From UBA1189 sp045612065 (GTDB taxonomy: Bacteria; Bacteroidota; Bacteroidia; Bacteroidales; Bacteroidaceae): a DNA stretch of 47,268 nt. The stretch lies in assembly GCA_045612065.1 (NCBI GenBank), contig JAZKYH010000058.1, positions 1 to 47,268 of the forward strand, given 5' to 3'. Position 1 is the first letter of the stretch. Each line of letters opens with the position of its first letter. The notes under the pieces were generated by a model, which saw only the letters and a list, made by a program, of their open reading frames with translations, did no database searches and had not been told where the DNA came from. Made by a program: the position numbers and the translations under genes. Shown here one piece after another: positions 8,513 to 16,852 of this stretch.

Positions 8513-9211
8513 ATGGCCGAAAAATTAAACATTTTACTGTGCGAAGATGATGAAAATCTTGGCATGCTGTTGAGAGAGTATTTGAATGCCAAAGGCTATG
8601 CAGCAGATTTATACCCCGATGGAGAAGAAGGCTACAAGGCTTTCTTAAGGAACAAATATGACTTGTGTGTACTGGACGTAATGATGCCCAAGAAGGACGG
8701 ATTCACCTTGGCACAGGAGATTCGCCAGGACAACACTGAGATACCCATCATCTTCCTCACCGCCAAGACATTGAAAGAGGATATCCTTGAAGGCTTCAAG
8801 ATTGGTGCCGACGACTACCTCACCAAGCCTTTCAGCATGGAAGAGCTCACCTTCCGCATCGAAGCTATCCTCCGCCGTGTGCATGGCAAGAAGAACAAAG
8901 AGGTGAGCACCTACAAACTGGGACGCTTCACCTTCGACGCCCAGAAGCAGGTGTTAAGCATCGAAGACCGCCAGACCAAGCTCACCACGAAGGAATCGGA
9001 GTTGCTGGCGCTCCTCTGCGCACACGCCAACGAGATACTACAGCGCGAGTTTGCCCTGAGAACCATTTGGTTAGATGACAACTTCTTCAATGCCCGCAGC
9101 ATGGACGTCTACATCACCAAGTTACGCAAGCACCTCAAAGAGGATGAATCAGTGGAGATTATCAACATCCACGGTAAAGGCTACAAACTCATCATCCCGA
9201 ATGAGCAATGA
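8513..9211 (+). CDS. rprY: OmpR-type response regulator RprY
   Basis: 232-residue cytosolic response regulator paired with RprX. The receiver domain (5-120) has the acidic pair E11 D12, phospho-acceptor D55 in LCVLDVMMPKKDG, T84 in FLTAK and K105 in DYLTKPFS. A winged-helix DNA-binding domain (135-230) follows, with the recognition-helix part ARSMDVYITKLRKHL and the wing IINIHGKGYKLI. The 3-nt gap to rprX shows a single transcript. The last codons and TGA stop coincide with the first units of a 7-nt repeat array. Confidence 0.95.
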   Translation: MAEKLNILLCEDDENLGMLLREYLNAKGYAADLYPDGEEGYKAFLRNKYDLCVLDVMMPKKDGFTLAQEIRQDNTEIPIIFLTAKTLKEDILEGFKIGADDYLTKPFSMEELTFRIEAILRRVHGKKNKEVSTYKLGRFTFDAQKQVLSIEDRQTKLTTKESELLALLCAHANEILQREFALRTIWLDDNFFNARSMDVYITKLRKHLKEDESVEIINIHGKGYKLIIPNEQ

Positions 9212-9230
9212 GTTGCGAGCCACGAGCTAT
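9203..9230 (+). repeat. Heptad array overlapping rprY stop
   Basis: GAGCAAT, GAGTTGC, GAGCCAC and GAGCTAT form four 7-nt units; the rprY TGA stop lies across the first two. After it comes a TTACCATCCGGAT block that also follows the arrays near 16660, 16760 and 28270. Confidence 0.7.
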
Positions 9231-9337
9231 GGCAATGAACTTACCATCCGGATAAAAAAGATTAAAGGCTATAGGTTAAAGGCTCACTTCTCAAGACCCA
9301 AAGCTAACTGCTCAAAACAGCTTTGATCCAATAAAAA

Positions 9338-9363
9338 AGGGAGTGCCCAATGGGCGCTCCCTT
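9338..9363. terminator. Bidirectional terminator
   Basis: An 11-bp stem with two G-T pairs (AAGGGAGTGCCC, loop AAT, GGGCGCTCCTT) is flanked by an A-run on the left and T-rich sequence on the right. It lies between the convergent rprY and the small membrane-protein gene and could end both. Confidence 0.7.
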
Positions 9364-9386
9364 CATTCTTTCTTCACAGAGTAGTC

Positions 9387-9560
9387 TTATTGGTATTTCT
9401 TGTTCAACCAGATATACAACACCAAGCCTACAATCATCGCAATGAGTGAACCGAACTGTACTGCGTTAACATTGTTCCAACCCAAGAAGTGGCTGAGAAT
9501 CAAAAGTACAGCAGCAATAATAATGATGATGACACCCAAATTTTGCAAAAGTTTCTTCAT
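9387..9560 (-). CDS. 57-residue two-helix membrane protein
   Basis: A short gene on the minus strand: ATG at 9560, TAA at 9389-9387. The product starts MKKLLQNLGVIIIII and has two hydrophobic helices (about 9-26 and 37-52), separated by SHFLGWNNVNAVQFGS and ended by NKKYQ. Small two-helix proteins of this pattern are common in Bacteroidales; function unknown. The frame is supported by the membrane pattern, the positive ends and the terminator right after its stop. A near-consensus -7 box (TTTCTTTG on the minus strand, 9608-9601) lies about 40 nt upstream. Confidence 0.75.
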   Translation of the reverse strand: MKKLLQNLGVIIIIIAAVLLILSHFLGWNNVNAVQFGSLIAMIVGLVLYIWLNKKYQ

Positions 9561-9713
9561 AATGCTATTCTAATTTTAGTTTATTCTTGCTAACAAAGTG
9601 CAAAGAAACACAATAATCTTCAATTGTGAAAATAATTCGGAAGAAATCTCCCATAAAAAGCAAAGAAACTGCAAGTAAAACGACATTGGCTACGCCATAT
9701 TATTTTTTTTCAT

Positions 9714-9721
9714 TATCTTTG
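9714..9721 (+). promoter_or_regulatory. tsaB -7 box
   Basis: A perfect TATCTTTG lies 24 nt before the tsaB ATG. No good TTTG is seen at the expected distance upstream. Confidence 0.5.
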
Positions 9722-9745
9722 TCAATTATTACACAATGAATTGAT

Positions 9746-10438
9746 ATGGCTTGCATACTACATATAGAGACCGCTACAGACGTATGTTCGGTGGCATTGA
9801 GCGAAGACGGAGCAGTGCTCTTCTCGAAAGAGGACCACAACGGCCCTCAACATGCCGTAACACTGGGCGTGTTCGTCGACGAGGTGCTCTCGATGGCCGA
9901 TAGCCATGCCAAACCTATCGATGCCGTAGCCGTCAGTTGTGGCCCGGGCTCGTACACAGGTCTCCGCATCGGTGCATCAATGGCCAAGGGCATCTGCTAC
10001 GGACGCAACATCCCCCTGATAGCACTCCCCACTTTGAAGGTATTGAGCGTCCCCATATTGCTCATGGACGAGCTTCCCGAAGACGCCTTGCTTTGCCCCA
10101 TGATTGACGCCCGTCGCATGGAGGTCTATTCAGCCATCTATGACCGCGCACTGAATGCGATAAAAGAGACAAGTGCCGACATCATCGACGGTGACTCCTA
10201 CAAAGAATACCTCGACAAGGCTCCCGTATATTTCTTCGGCAATGGTGCCGCCAAGTGCAAGGAGGTCATCAAGCATCCCAATGCACGCTTCATCGATGGC
10301 ATCGAGCCCCTGGCACGTTGGATGTTCCCCTTGGCCGATAGAGAATACATGAACGAATCGTTCCAAGACGTAGCCTATTTCGAACCCTTCTACCTGAAAG
10401 AGTTTGTGGCTACAGTTGCAAAGAATAAAGTTTTTTGA
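9746..10438 (+). CDS. tsaB: tRNA t6A synthesis protein TsaB
   Basis: 230-residue ASKHA-fold protein (YeaZ), partner of TsaD and TsaE in making N6-threonylcarbamoyladenosine at position 37 of ANN-decoding tRNAs. Typical motifs are the N-terminal LHIETATDVCSVALSEDG and the SCGPGSYTGLRIGASMAKG block (about 65-83) that forms the dimer helix with TsaD. The C-terminal half is less conserved, as usual. The next gene begins 5 nt after its stop, so the two are probably cotranscribed. Confidence 0.94.
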   Translation: MACILHIETATDVCSVALSEDGAVLFSKEDHNGPQHAVTLGVFVDEVLSMADSHAKPIDAVAVSCGPGSYTGLRIGASMAKGICYGRNIPLIALPTLKVLSVPILLMDELPEDALLCPMIDARRMEVYSAIYDRALNAIKETSADIIDGDSYKEYLDKAPVYFFGNGAAKCKEVIKHPNARFIDGIEPLARWMFPLADREYMNESFQDVAYFEPFYLKEFVATVAKNKVF

Positions 10439-10443
10439 CACAA

Positions 10444-11052
10444 ATGAAATACAATACACAAGAGAAAGCGTTGCCCATGCCCGAGTATGGCCGCGCCGTA
10501 CAGAAGATGGTAGACCACGCTATTACGATAGAAGACCGCGCCGAGCGTCAGCGTTGCGCCAACACCATCATTGCCGTAATGGGCAACATGTTCCCACAAC
10601 TACGCGACGTGGCTGAATTCAACCATAAGCTATGGGACCATCTCGCCGTGATGGCCGATTTCAAGCTCGACATCGACTACCCTTACGAGCTGGCAGATCC
10701 CTCGACACTACACCCCACCCCTGAACGACTCCCCTATCCCAAAGGCAATATCCGCTACCGCCACTACGGCCATTGCATCGAAGAGATGATGAAGAAAGCA
10801 TGTGAGATGCCCGATGGCGAAGAGCGCGACGAACTGCTTCGACTCATTGCCGCCCAAATGAAAAAGGAGTATGTTTTGTGGAACAAGGACAACGTAGAGG
10901 ATAGCAAAATCATTGAGGACATTCGCGAATACTCAAAAGGACAGATCTGTCTGAGCGAGGAAAAGCTTAACCTCGGCGTATACCGCGCTCCCCAACAACA
11001 GTTTAGGCCCAACGGCAAGAACCAAAAGAAAAAGAACAAGAAGAAATATTAA
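10444..11052 (+). CDS. DUF4290 family protein
   Basis: 202-residue cytosolic protein of a Bacteroidetes-specific family (DUF4290). The ATG at 10444 gives MKYNTQEKALPMPEYGRAVQ; a TTG at 10435 would overlap tsaB. The fold looks all-helical, with conserved NMFPQLRDVAEFNHKLWDHLA (about 45-65) and GNIRYRHYGHCIEEMMKKA. The C-terminus is a lysine-rich tail (KNQKKKNKKKY) that suggests nucleic-acid or ribosome contact; that is inference. It follows tsaB by 5 nt. No function is known to me. Confidence 0.85.
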   Translation: MKYNTQEKALPMPEYGRAVQKMVDHAITIEDRAERQRCANTIIAVMGNMFPQLRDVAEFNHKLWDHLAVMADFKLDIDYPYELADPSTLHPTPERLPYPKGNIRYRHYGHCIEEMMKKACEMPDGEERDELLRLIAAQMKKEYVLWNKDNVEDSKIIEDIREYSKGQICLSEEKLNLGVYRAPQQQFRPNGKNQKKKNKKKY

Positions 11053-11055
11053 TAG

Positions 11056-11161
11056 ATTCTGAATTGTGACTTATGGTTTCTGAACTACACGGTTTATGCC
11101 CTCCCCCGACATACAAGACCATCAGGAACTCATAATTTAGCATTCAGGATTCAGAATTTCG
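11056..11161 (+). repeat. Two heptad arrays between DUF4290 gene and murA
   Basis: Right after the DUF4290 stop come ATTCTGA, ATTGTGA, CTTATGG, TTTCTGA (11056-11083). Just before the murA ATG come AATTTAG, CATTCAG, GATTCAG, AATTTCG (11134-11161). Both have a 7-nt period with related units, the second resembling the reverse complement of the first. No promoter box is evident in this gap. Confidence 0.6.
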
Positions 11162-11165
11162 AACC

Positions 11166-12476
11166 ATGGCTTCATTTATCATCGAAGGCGGACACCGTCT
11201 GCAAGGAGAGATCACTCCACAAGGAGCGAAGAACGAGGTACTACAAGTGCTTTGCGCCACATTGCTTACACGCGACAAGGTGACGATAAGCAACATCCCC
11301 GACATTCTCGACGTGAACAACCTCATCACCATGATGCGCTCGATGGGCGTGACAGTAGAACGTCTCGGCATGGGTTGCTTCAGTTTCCAAGCCACCAATA
11401 TCGACGAGAGCTACCTTGAGAGTGACGAGTTCCTGAAGCTCTGCTCCAGCCTGCGTGGCTCGGTAATGTTGATGGGTCCCATCCTCGCCCGCTTTGGTCG
11501 CGTGCTGATAAGCAAGCCCGGTGGCGACAAGATTGGCCGTCGCCGTCTCGACACCCACTTCGTAGGCCTCATGAAGCTCGGTGCCTCTTTCGCCTATAAT
11601 GAAGAACGCGGTGTATACGAGCTCAAGGCCGACCAGCTCGACGGCACCTACATGTTGCTCGACGAGGCTTCGGTAACCGGTACGGCCAACATCATTATGG
11701 CCGCCGTACTGGCCAAGGGTACCACAACCATATACAATGCCGCATGCGAACCCTACATACAGCAGCTATGCCGCATGCTTTGCCGCATGGGTGCCAAGAT
11801 TGAGGGAATCGCCAGCAACCGCTTGGTCATCACAGGTGTTGAGGAATTGCACGGATGTGAGCACACCGTACTCCCCGACATGATTGAGGTAGGTAGCTTC
11901 ATCGGCATGGCAGCCATGACACGTAGCGAGCTTACTATCCGTGGTGCTTCGATTGAGAACCTCGGTATCATCCCCGATAGTTTCCGTCGCCTCGGCATCA
12001 TCATCGAAGAGCGTGGCGACGACCTCTATATCCCCCGCCAGGAGCACTATCAGATTGAGTCGTTCATCGACGGCTCCATCATGAACATAGCCGACGCACC
12101 ATGGCCCGGCCTCACGCCCGACCTTTTGAGCGTGTTGCTTGTCACCGCCATACAGGCCAAGGGTAGCGTACTCATCCATCAGAAGATGTTCGAGAGCCGT
12201 CTGTTCTTCGTGGACAAGCTCATCGAGATGGGTGCCCAGATTATCCTCTGCGACCCCCACCGTGCCGTAGTGAATGGTCACGACCACGGCATCAGCCTGA
12301 AGGGTCACACCATGACCTCACCCGATATCCGTGCCGGTATTGCACTGCTCATCGCCGCCATGAGTGCCGAGGGCACCAGCCGCATCGACCGTATCGACCA
12401 GATTGACCGCGGATACCAGAATATTGACGAGCGCCTCAACCGCTTGGGTGCGCGCATAACCCGTGTAGAGCTATGA
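11166..12476 (+). CDS. murA: UDP-N-acetylglucosamine 1-carboxyvinyltransferase
   Basis: First committed enzyme of peptidoglycan synthesis: it adds enolpyruvate from PEP to UDP-GlcNAc in the cytosol. 436 residues, full length. The N-terminal QGAKNEVLQVLCATLL block is typical of the EPSP-synthase fold. In the active-site loop (SKPGGDKIGRRRLDTH) the residue matching E. coli Cys115 is D121 (codon GAC at 11526-11528). The Cys-to-Asp form stays active but is not alkylated by fosfomycin. Its stop overlaps the rimM start by 4 nt (ATGA), so the two are translationally coupled. Confidence 0.95.
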   Translation: MASFIIEGGHRLQGEITPQGAKNEVLQVLCATLLTRDKVTISNIPDILDVNNLITMMRSMGVTVERLGMGCFSFQATNIDESYLESDEFLKLCSSLRGSVMLMGPILARFGRVLISKPGGDKIGRRRLDTHFVGLMKLGASFAYNEERGVYELKADQLDGTYMLLDEASVTGTANIIMAAVLAKGTTTIYNAACEPYIQQLCRMLCRMGAKIEGIASNRLVITGVEELHGCEHTVLPDMIEVGSFIGMAAMTRSELTIRGASIENLGIIPDSFRRLGIIIEERGDDLYIPRQEHYQIESFIDGSIMNIADAPWPGLTPDLLSVLLVTAIQAKGSVLIHQKMFESRLFFVDKLIEMGAQIILCDPHRAVVNGHDHGISLKGHTMTSPDIRAGIALLIAAMSAEGTSRIDRIDQIDRGYQNIDERLNRLGARITRVEL

Positions 12477-12991
12477 TACGCCCCGAAGAAGTCTATTGCA
12501 TCGGCAAGTTCACCCGCACCCACGGCGTGCAGGGCGAGATGGCCATGTCCTTCACCGATGACGTGTTCGACCGCACCGATTGCCCCTACCTCGTATGCTC
12601 CATGGATGGCATTCTCGTGCCCTTCTTCATCGAGGAGTACCGCTTCAAGAGCGACAACGTAGCCCTCATCAAGTTCGAGCGCATCGACACCAACGAGGCC
12701 GCCTCCATCTTCACCAACAAGGAGGTATACTTTCCCAAGTCCTACGCCGAAGAGGCCGAGGATGGCGAGTACAGCTGGCAATACTTCATCGGTTTCGACA
12801 CCGAGGATGCCGTACATGGCCACCTGGGAGAGTTGGTCGATGTAGACGAGAGCACCGTGAACACCCTTTTTGTCGTAGAGCGCCCCAATGGCGAAGAGAT
12901 CCTCATCCCCGCCCAGGAGGCATTTATCGAGGACATCGACCACGAAGGACGGTTAATAAAGTTTAATTTACCTGACGGTTTGTTAGATTAA
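12473..12991 (+). CDS. rimM: Ribosome maturation factor RimM
   Basis: 172-residue 16S rRNA processing factor that binds S19 and helps assemble the 30S head. The N-terminal domain has the family signature IGKFTRTHGVQGEM (about 10-23). The C-terminal PRC-barrel holds YFIGFDTEDAVHGHLGELVDV and ends ILIPAQEAFIEDIDHEGRLIKFNLPDGLLD, close to the canonical rimM end. It starts within the murA stop (4-nt overlap). Confidence 0.93.
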   Translation: MIRPEEVYCIGKFTRTHGVQGEMAMSFTDDVFDRTDCPYLVCSMDGILVPFFIEEYRFKSDNVALIKFERIDTNEAASIFTNKEVYFPKSYAEEAEDGEYSWQYFIGFDTEDAVHGHLGELVDVDESTVNTLFVVERPNGEEILIPAQEAFIEDIDHEGRLIKFNLPDGLLD

Positions 12992-13012
12992 CCTAAAGGA
13001 ATAGGCATAATA

Positions 13013-13033
13013 GTACGTTTTTTCGTACCTTTA
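13013..13033 (+). promoter_or_regulatory. Promoter candidate with palindrome before M23 gene
   Basis: TACCTTTA (13026-13033, one mismatch to TAnnTTTG) lies 6 nt before the ATG. It overlaps a 5-bp inverted repeat GTACG-TTTTTT-CGTAC (13013-13028). As with rprX, the transcript would have almost no leader. Confidence 0.35.
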
Positions 13034-13039
13034 CAACCG

Positions 13040-13906
13040 ATGAGCAAGAAAAAAAGAGACACCGAAGGATTCTGGAAGCAATACTTCCGCCGCTACGACG
13101 TGATATATACCCAGCGTGGAGGTAGGGATGTGGAGCACCGTATCTCTACATCGCGCTTCGTCATCAGCCTGTATGTCCTAGCCATGGTAATCATCGTTGC
13201 CGGCATCACCGCGTTGTTGCTTTTCTACTCACCCCTAAAGCAACTGATGCCGGGCTACGTGAGCCCCGATGTACGTCGTCAGATTGTGGAGTCATCCCTG
13301 CGCATCGACTCATTGAGTGAGGCCGTACAACGCCACAGGCTCTATGTCATGAACATACAGGACATCCTGCGTGGCGAGGTCAAGATGGACACCGTGAGCA
13401 CCATCGACTCGCTCACCGTGTTGCGTAGCGAAGACCTCATGGAGCGCACCGAGCGAGAACGGGAGTTTGCCCGCAAGTACGAAGAAACCGAGAAGTACAA
13501 CCTCACGTCACAGACACTCCCCAAGAGCGAGATGGAGAAGCTTCACTTCTACCCTCCCATGCGAGGAGTGCTTGCCGAGGGGTTCAATCCCGAAGCACAG
13601 CACCTCGGCATCGACATTGCCGCCACGAACGACAAGAACGTCTATGCCGTACTCGACGGCACCATCCTCATGAGCGACTACACCGCCAACCACGGCTACG
13701 TAGTCATGGTACAGCATGTAGGAAACTTAGTCACGACATACAAGCACCTCTCCATGCTCTTCATGAGCGAAGGAGCCAAGATTAAGGCGGGCGAAGTGAT
13801 TGGCGTAGCTGGCACACAAGGCCAGAAGATGTCCAAGCCCTTCCTCCATTTCGAATTGTGGCACAAAGGCACCGCCCTTGACCCCGCACAATACATATCA
13901 TTCTAA
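13040..13906 (+). CDS. M23-like (LytM domain) membrane protein, catalytic His missing
   Basis: 288 residues: a basic cytosolic N-terminus (1-38), one membrane helix (about 40-63), a coiled-coil-prone periplasmic linker (75-160) and a LytM/M23 domain (170-285). Zinc ligands are present: H188 and D192 in HLGIDIA and H270 in FLHFELW. One catalytic His is present (H236 in TYKHLS). The first His of the HxH motif, the second catalytic residue, is F268 (PFLHFEL instead of PHLHFEV). The domain may be a weak or inactive endopeptidase that works as an adaptor for other cell-wall hydrolases, as EnvC does; that is inference. It precedes dxr by 6 nt. Confidence 0.85.
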   Translation: MSKKKRDTEGFWKQYFRRYDVIYTQRGGRDVEHRISTSRFVISLYVLAMVIIVAGITALLLFYSPLKQLMPGYVSPDVRRQIVESSLRIDSLSEAVQRHRLYVMNIQDILRGEVKMDTVSTIDSLTVLRSEDLMERTEREREFARKYEETEKYNLTSQTLPKSEMEKLHFYPPMRGVLAEGFNPEAQHLGIDIAATNDKNVYAVLDGTILMSDYTANHGYVVMVQHVGNLVTTYKHLSMLFMSEGAKIKAGEVIGVAGTQGQKMSKPFLHFELWHKGTALDPAQYISF

Positions 13907-13912
13907 CAGACT

Positions 13913-15097
13913 ATGAATAACAACGCATACCACACAGACGCTCCGCGCAAGCGACAGATTGCCATACTTGGTTCTACTGGTTCCATCGGAACACAGGCCC
14001 TACAAGTCATCGAAGAGCATAGCGACCTCTACGAGGTATATGCCCTCACGGCAGGCAACAACGTCAACCTACTCATCGAGCAGGCCCGCAAGTTCATGCC
14101 CGATGTAGTGGTCATTGCCAACGAGGCCCACTATAAGACACTCTCTGAGGCTCTTGCCGACCTTCCCATCAAGGTCTATGCCGGTGCCGATGCCCTGGCC
14201 GATGTGGCCACCGCCGAGCCCATCGATATGGTGCTCGCCTCCATGGTGGGCTATGCCGGCCTGCGTCCCACGATGAATGCTATCCGTGCAGGCAAGGCTA
14301 TCGCCCTGGCCAACAAGGAGACCCTTGTGGTGGCTGGTGAGCTCGTGACCCAATTGGCCATTGAGCACCGCGTACCCCTCCTCCCCGTCGACTCTGAGCA
14401 CTCGGCCATCTTCCAGTGCTTGGCAGGTGAGGCTGGCAACCCCATCGAAAAGCTCTTGCTCACCGCTTCGGGCGGTCCTTTCCGCACCTGGAGCATGGAG
14501 CAACTCCAGCACGCCACCCGCGAGCAAGCCCTCAAGCACCCCAACTGGGATATGGGCGCCAAGATCACCATCGACTCGGCTTCGATGATGAACAAGGGTT
14601 TCGAGGTCATCGAGGCCAAATGGCTCTTCGATGTAGCCCCCTCACAGATTGAGGTAGTGGTGCATCCCCAGTCGGTCATCCACTCTATGGTGCAGTTTGC
14701 CGACGGCTCGGTGAAGGCACAACTCGGCACGCCCGACATGCGCCTGCCCATCCAGTATGCCTTTAGCTACCCCTATCGCTTGCCGCTCACGACCGAGCGC
14801 CTCGACTTCTCCAAACTCTCGAGCCTCACCTTCGAGCAGCCCGACCCCGTACGTTTCCGCAACCTCGCCCTCTCATTCGAGGCTTTGGAGCGCGGAGGCA
14901 ACATGGCCTGCATCCTCAATGCCGCCAATGAGGTGTGCGTGTCGGCATTCCTCAAAGAGCGCATCGGGTTCCTGCAGATGAGCGACATCATCGAGCGCAC
15001 CATGCAGAAGGTCGACTTCATCAAGACCCCCACCTACGAGGATTACGTAGCCACCGATGCCGTAGCACGTCGCGTGGCAGAAGAATTTATTAGTTGA
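13913..15097 (+). CDS. dxr: 1-deoxy-D-xylulose 5-phosphate reductoisomerase
   Basis: 394-residue cytosolic enzyme of the MEP isoprenoid pathway. It rearranges and reduces DXP to MEP with NADPH and a divalent metal, and is the target of fosmidomycin. The NADPH loop is ILGSTGSIGTQAL near residue 18-30. Metal and substrate motifs are LPVDSEHSAIFQCL, LLTASGGPFR and TIDSASMMNKGFEVIEAKWLF. The C-terminal helical domain ends EDYVATDAVARRVAEEFIS. The stop TGA is also the start of a 7-nt repeat run. It lies between the M23-like gene and rseP. Confidence 0.96.
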   Translation: MNNNAYHTDAPRKRQIAILGSTGSIGTQALQVIEEHSDLYEVYALTAGNNVNLLIEQARKFMPDVVVIANEAHYKTLSEALADLPIKVYAGADALADVATAEPIDMVLASMVGYAGLRPTMNAIRAGKAIALANKETLVVAGELVTQLAIEHRVPLLPVDSEHSAIFQCLAGEAGNPIEKLLLTASGGPFRTWSMEQLQHATREQALKHPNWDMGAKITIDSASMMNKGFEVIEAKWLFDVAPSQIEVVVHPQSVIHSMVQFADGSVKAQLGTPDMRLPIQYAFSYPYRLPLTTERLDFSKLSSLTFEQPDPVRFRNLALSFEALERGGNMACILNAANEVCVSAFLKERIGFLQMSDIIERTMQKVDFIKTPTYEDYVATDAVARRVAEEFIS

Positions 15098-15175
15098 AAG
15101 CGGAAAGATAAAAGATGAAAGTGTAACCCAAAGGTTCACGTTATTCAAGATAACAATAAACCCTAAACAATAAAC
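15095..15175 (+). repeat. Heptad arrays at dxr stop and before rseP start
   Basis: From the dxr stop TGA: TGAAAGC, GGAAAGA, TAAAAGA, TGAAAGT (15095-15122). Then AATAAAC, CCTAAAC, AATAAAC (15155-15175) end 4 nt before the rseP ATG. All units are 7 nt. Confidence 0.65.
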
Positions 15176-15179
15176 AGAA

Positions 15180-16514
15180 ATGTCAGTATTTCTAATAAGA
15201 CTACTTCAGTTGATCCTCTCGCTCACCATCTTGGTCGTCATTCACGAGTTGGGTCACTTCCTCTTTGCGCGCCTCTTCGGCGTGCGTGTCGAGCGCTTCT
15301 CGCTCTTCTTTGGCAAGCCCCTCCTGCGCTTCAAGCCCAAGCGTAGCGAGACCGAGTTTGTAGTGGGCTGGCTCCCCTTCGGAGGCTATGTCGAGATATC
15401 CGGTATGGTCGATGAGAGCCTCAACATGGAGCAGCTCAAGCAAGAGCCCCAGCCTTGGGAGTTCCGCACCAAGCCCGCCTGGCAACGTATGCTCATCATG
15501 ATTGGCGGCGTGTGCTTCAACCTCATCCTTGCCTTCTTCATCTACTCGATGATACTCTTCAAGTGGGGCGACTCGTACATCCCCCTCAATGGTAGCAAGT
15601 ACGGCATGGAGTTCAACGAGCGTGCCGAGGCCATAGGTTTCTGCGATGGCGACATCCTGGTAAACACCGACAAGACCTCTCTCTCCCGCTTCGATGGCGA
15701 CCTCTACCGTGCCCTCGCCGAGGCAAGCACCGTCACCGTCCTGCGCGATGGCAGCGAAGCCATCGTGACCATGCCCGAGGACTTCGACCTCTTCGACCTC
15801 CAGGGCGATGCACAACCCTTCGTGCAATACCTCAACCCCATGACCCTCGATAGCGTGATGCCCGAGGGGGCAGCCGCTCGTGCAGGCCTCATCAAGGGCG
15901 ACCACATCCTCAGCGTCAACGATATGCCCGCAACCACATGGACCACCTTCTCTACGGTGCTCAACCAGTTGCGCCAGCAAGAGCAAGAGGGTGCTATCGT
16001 CAACCACGACCTCAGCGTAGTGTATCGTCGTGCCGAGGTGCTCGACACCGTTATCGTGCCCACCGATGCCAACTTTATGATGGGTGTCAGCGTAGCCCTC
16101 CCCTACACTCCCGCCACAGAGGAGTATGGTTTCTTTGCCTCCATCCCTGCCGGCATCGCCTATGGATGGAACACCCTGAAGGGCTATGTCAGCGACTTCA
16201 AGTACATCTTCACCAAGGAGGGAGCCACACAGATAGGTGGTTTCGGCACCATCGGAAGCCTCTTCCCCGCCCAGTGGAACTGGTATAGCTTCTGGTCGAT
16301 GACCGCCTTCATCTCCATCATGCTTGCCTTCATGAACATCCTTCCCATCCCCGCCCTCGACGGTGGTCACCTGATGTTCCTCCTGTTCGAGATGATTACC
16401 CGCCGCAAGCCCAGCGACAAGTTCATGGAGCGCGTTCAGATTATCGGCATGGTCATCCTCTTCGGCCTTATGATCTATGCCAACTTCAACGACATCCTAC
16501 GATTCTTCTTCTAA
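15180..16514 (+). CDS. rseP: Site-2 intramembrane metalloprotease RseP
   Basis: 444-residue M50 zinc protease of the inner membrane that cleaves membrane-spanning anti-sigma factors or signal-peptide remnants within the bilayer. The zinc motif HELGH (H22, E23, H26) lies in the first membrane helix, followed by the family stretch FGVRVERFSLFFGKPLL. One or two PDZ domains occupy about 130-320 (GAAARAGLIKGDHILSVN). The third zinc ligand motif is PIPALDGGHLMF in the penultimate helix, and a last helix ends the protein. It follows dxr by 82 nt and ends in a strong terminator. Confidence 0.94.
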   Translation: MSVFLIRLLQLILSLTILVVIHELGHFLFARLFGVRVERFSLFFGKPLLRFKPKRSETEFVVGWLPFGGYVEISGMVDESLNMEQLKQEPQPWEFRTKPAWQRMLIMIGGVCFNLILAFFIYSMILFKWGDSYIPLNGSKYGMEFNERAEAIGFCDGDILVNTDKTSLSRFDGDLYRALAEASTVTVLRDGSEAIVTMPEDFDLFDLQGDAQPFVQYLNPMTLDSVMPEGAAARAGLIKGDHILSVNDMPATTWTTFSTVLNQLRQQEQEGAIVNHDLSVVYRRAEVLDTVIVPTDANFMMGVSVALPYTPATEEYGFFASIPAGIAYGWNTLKGYVSDFKYIFTKEGATQIGGFGTIGSLFPAQWNWYSFWSMTAFISIMLAFMNILPIPALDGGHLMFLLFEMITRRKPSDKFMERVQIIGMVILFGLMIYANFNDILRFFF

Positions 16515-16537
16515 GAATCCCTACCCCCTGTATACAC

Positions 16538-16577
16538 CATGTGCCAAGTCCCCCTCAAGGTCTTGGCACATGTTTTA
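16538..16577 (+). terminator. Rho-independent terminator after rseP
   Basis: An 11-bp perfect stem (CATGTGCCAAG at 16538-16548, CTTGGCACATG at 16562-16572) is followed by TTTTATTT. Confidence 0.85.
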
Positions 16578-16586
16578 TTTAAGCGA

Positions 16587-16852
16587 TAGAGCTTTGAGCG
16601 ATGAACCTTTAAACGTTAATCGTTTAGTGTGTAGTGTGTAGAGTTTAGTGTTTAGAGTTTCCATCCGGAAGGTAAGCTCACTGCTCATTGCTCATCGTTC
16701 ACAGCCCCATAACCTTTAAACGTTAATCGTTTAGTGTGTAGGGTGTAGAGTTTAGAGTTTCCATCCGGAAGGTAAGCACATAGCTCAAGGCTCATTGCTC
16801 AAGGCTCATTGCTCGTCGCTCACTGCTCATCGCTCATAGCTCATAGCTCACA
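16587..16852. repeat. Composite heptad-repeat region with internal duplication
   Basis: No gene is seen between rseP and the esterase; the interval is filled with 7-nt repeats. A ~70-nt block beginning AACCTTTAAACGTTAATCG and ending CCATCCGGAAGGTAAGC occurs twice (16604-16677 and 16711-16777). The copies differ in length by exactly 7 nt, one GTKTAGN unit. Ten tandem GCTCNNN units (16783-16852) lead up to and overlap the esterase stop codon. Read on the minus strand they are (NNNGAGC)n starting at that TGA. Confidence 0.85.

Noticed and set aside
15201..16370. 389-codon open frame opposite rseP
   Set aside because: Antisense to rseP, whose HELGH and LDGG motifs are intact; the product is low-complexity Glu/Gly/His.
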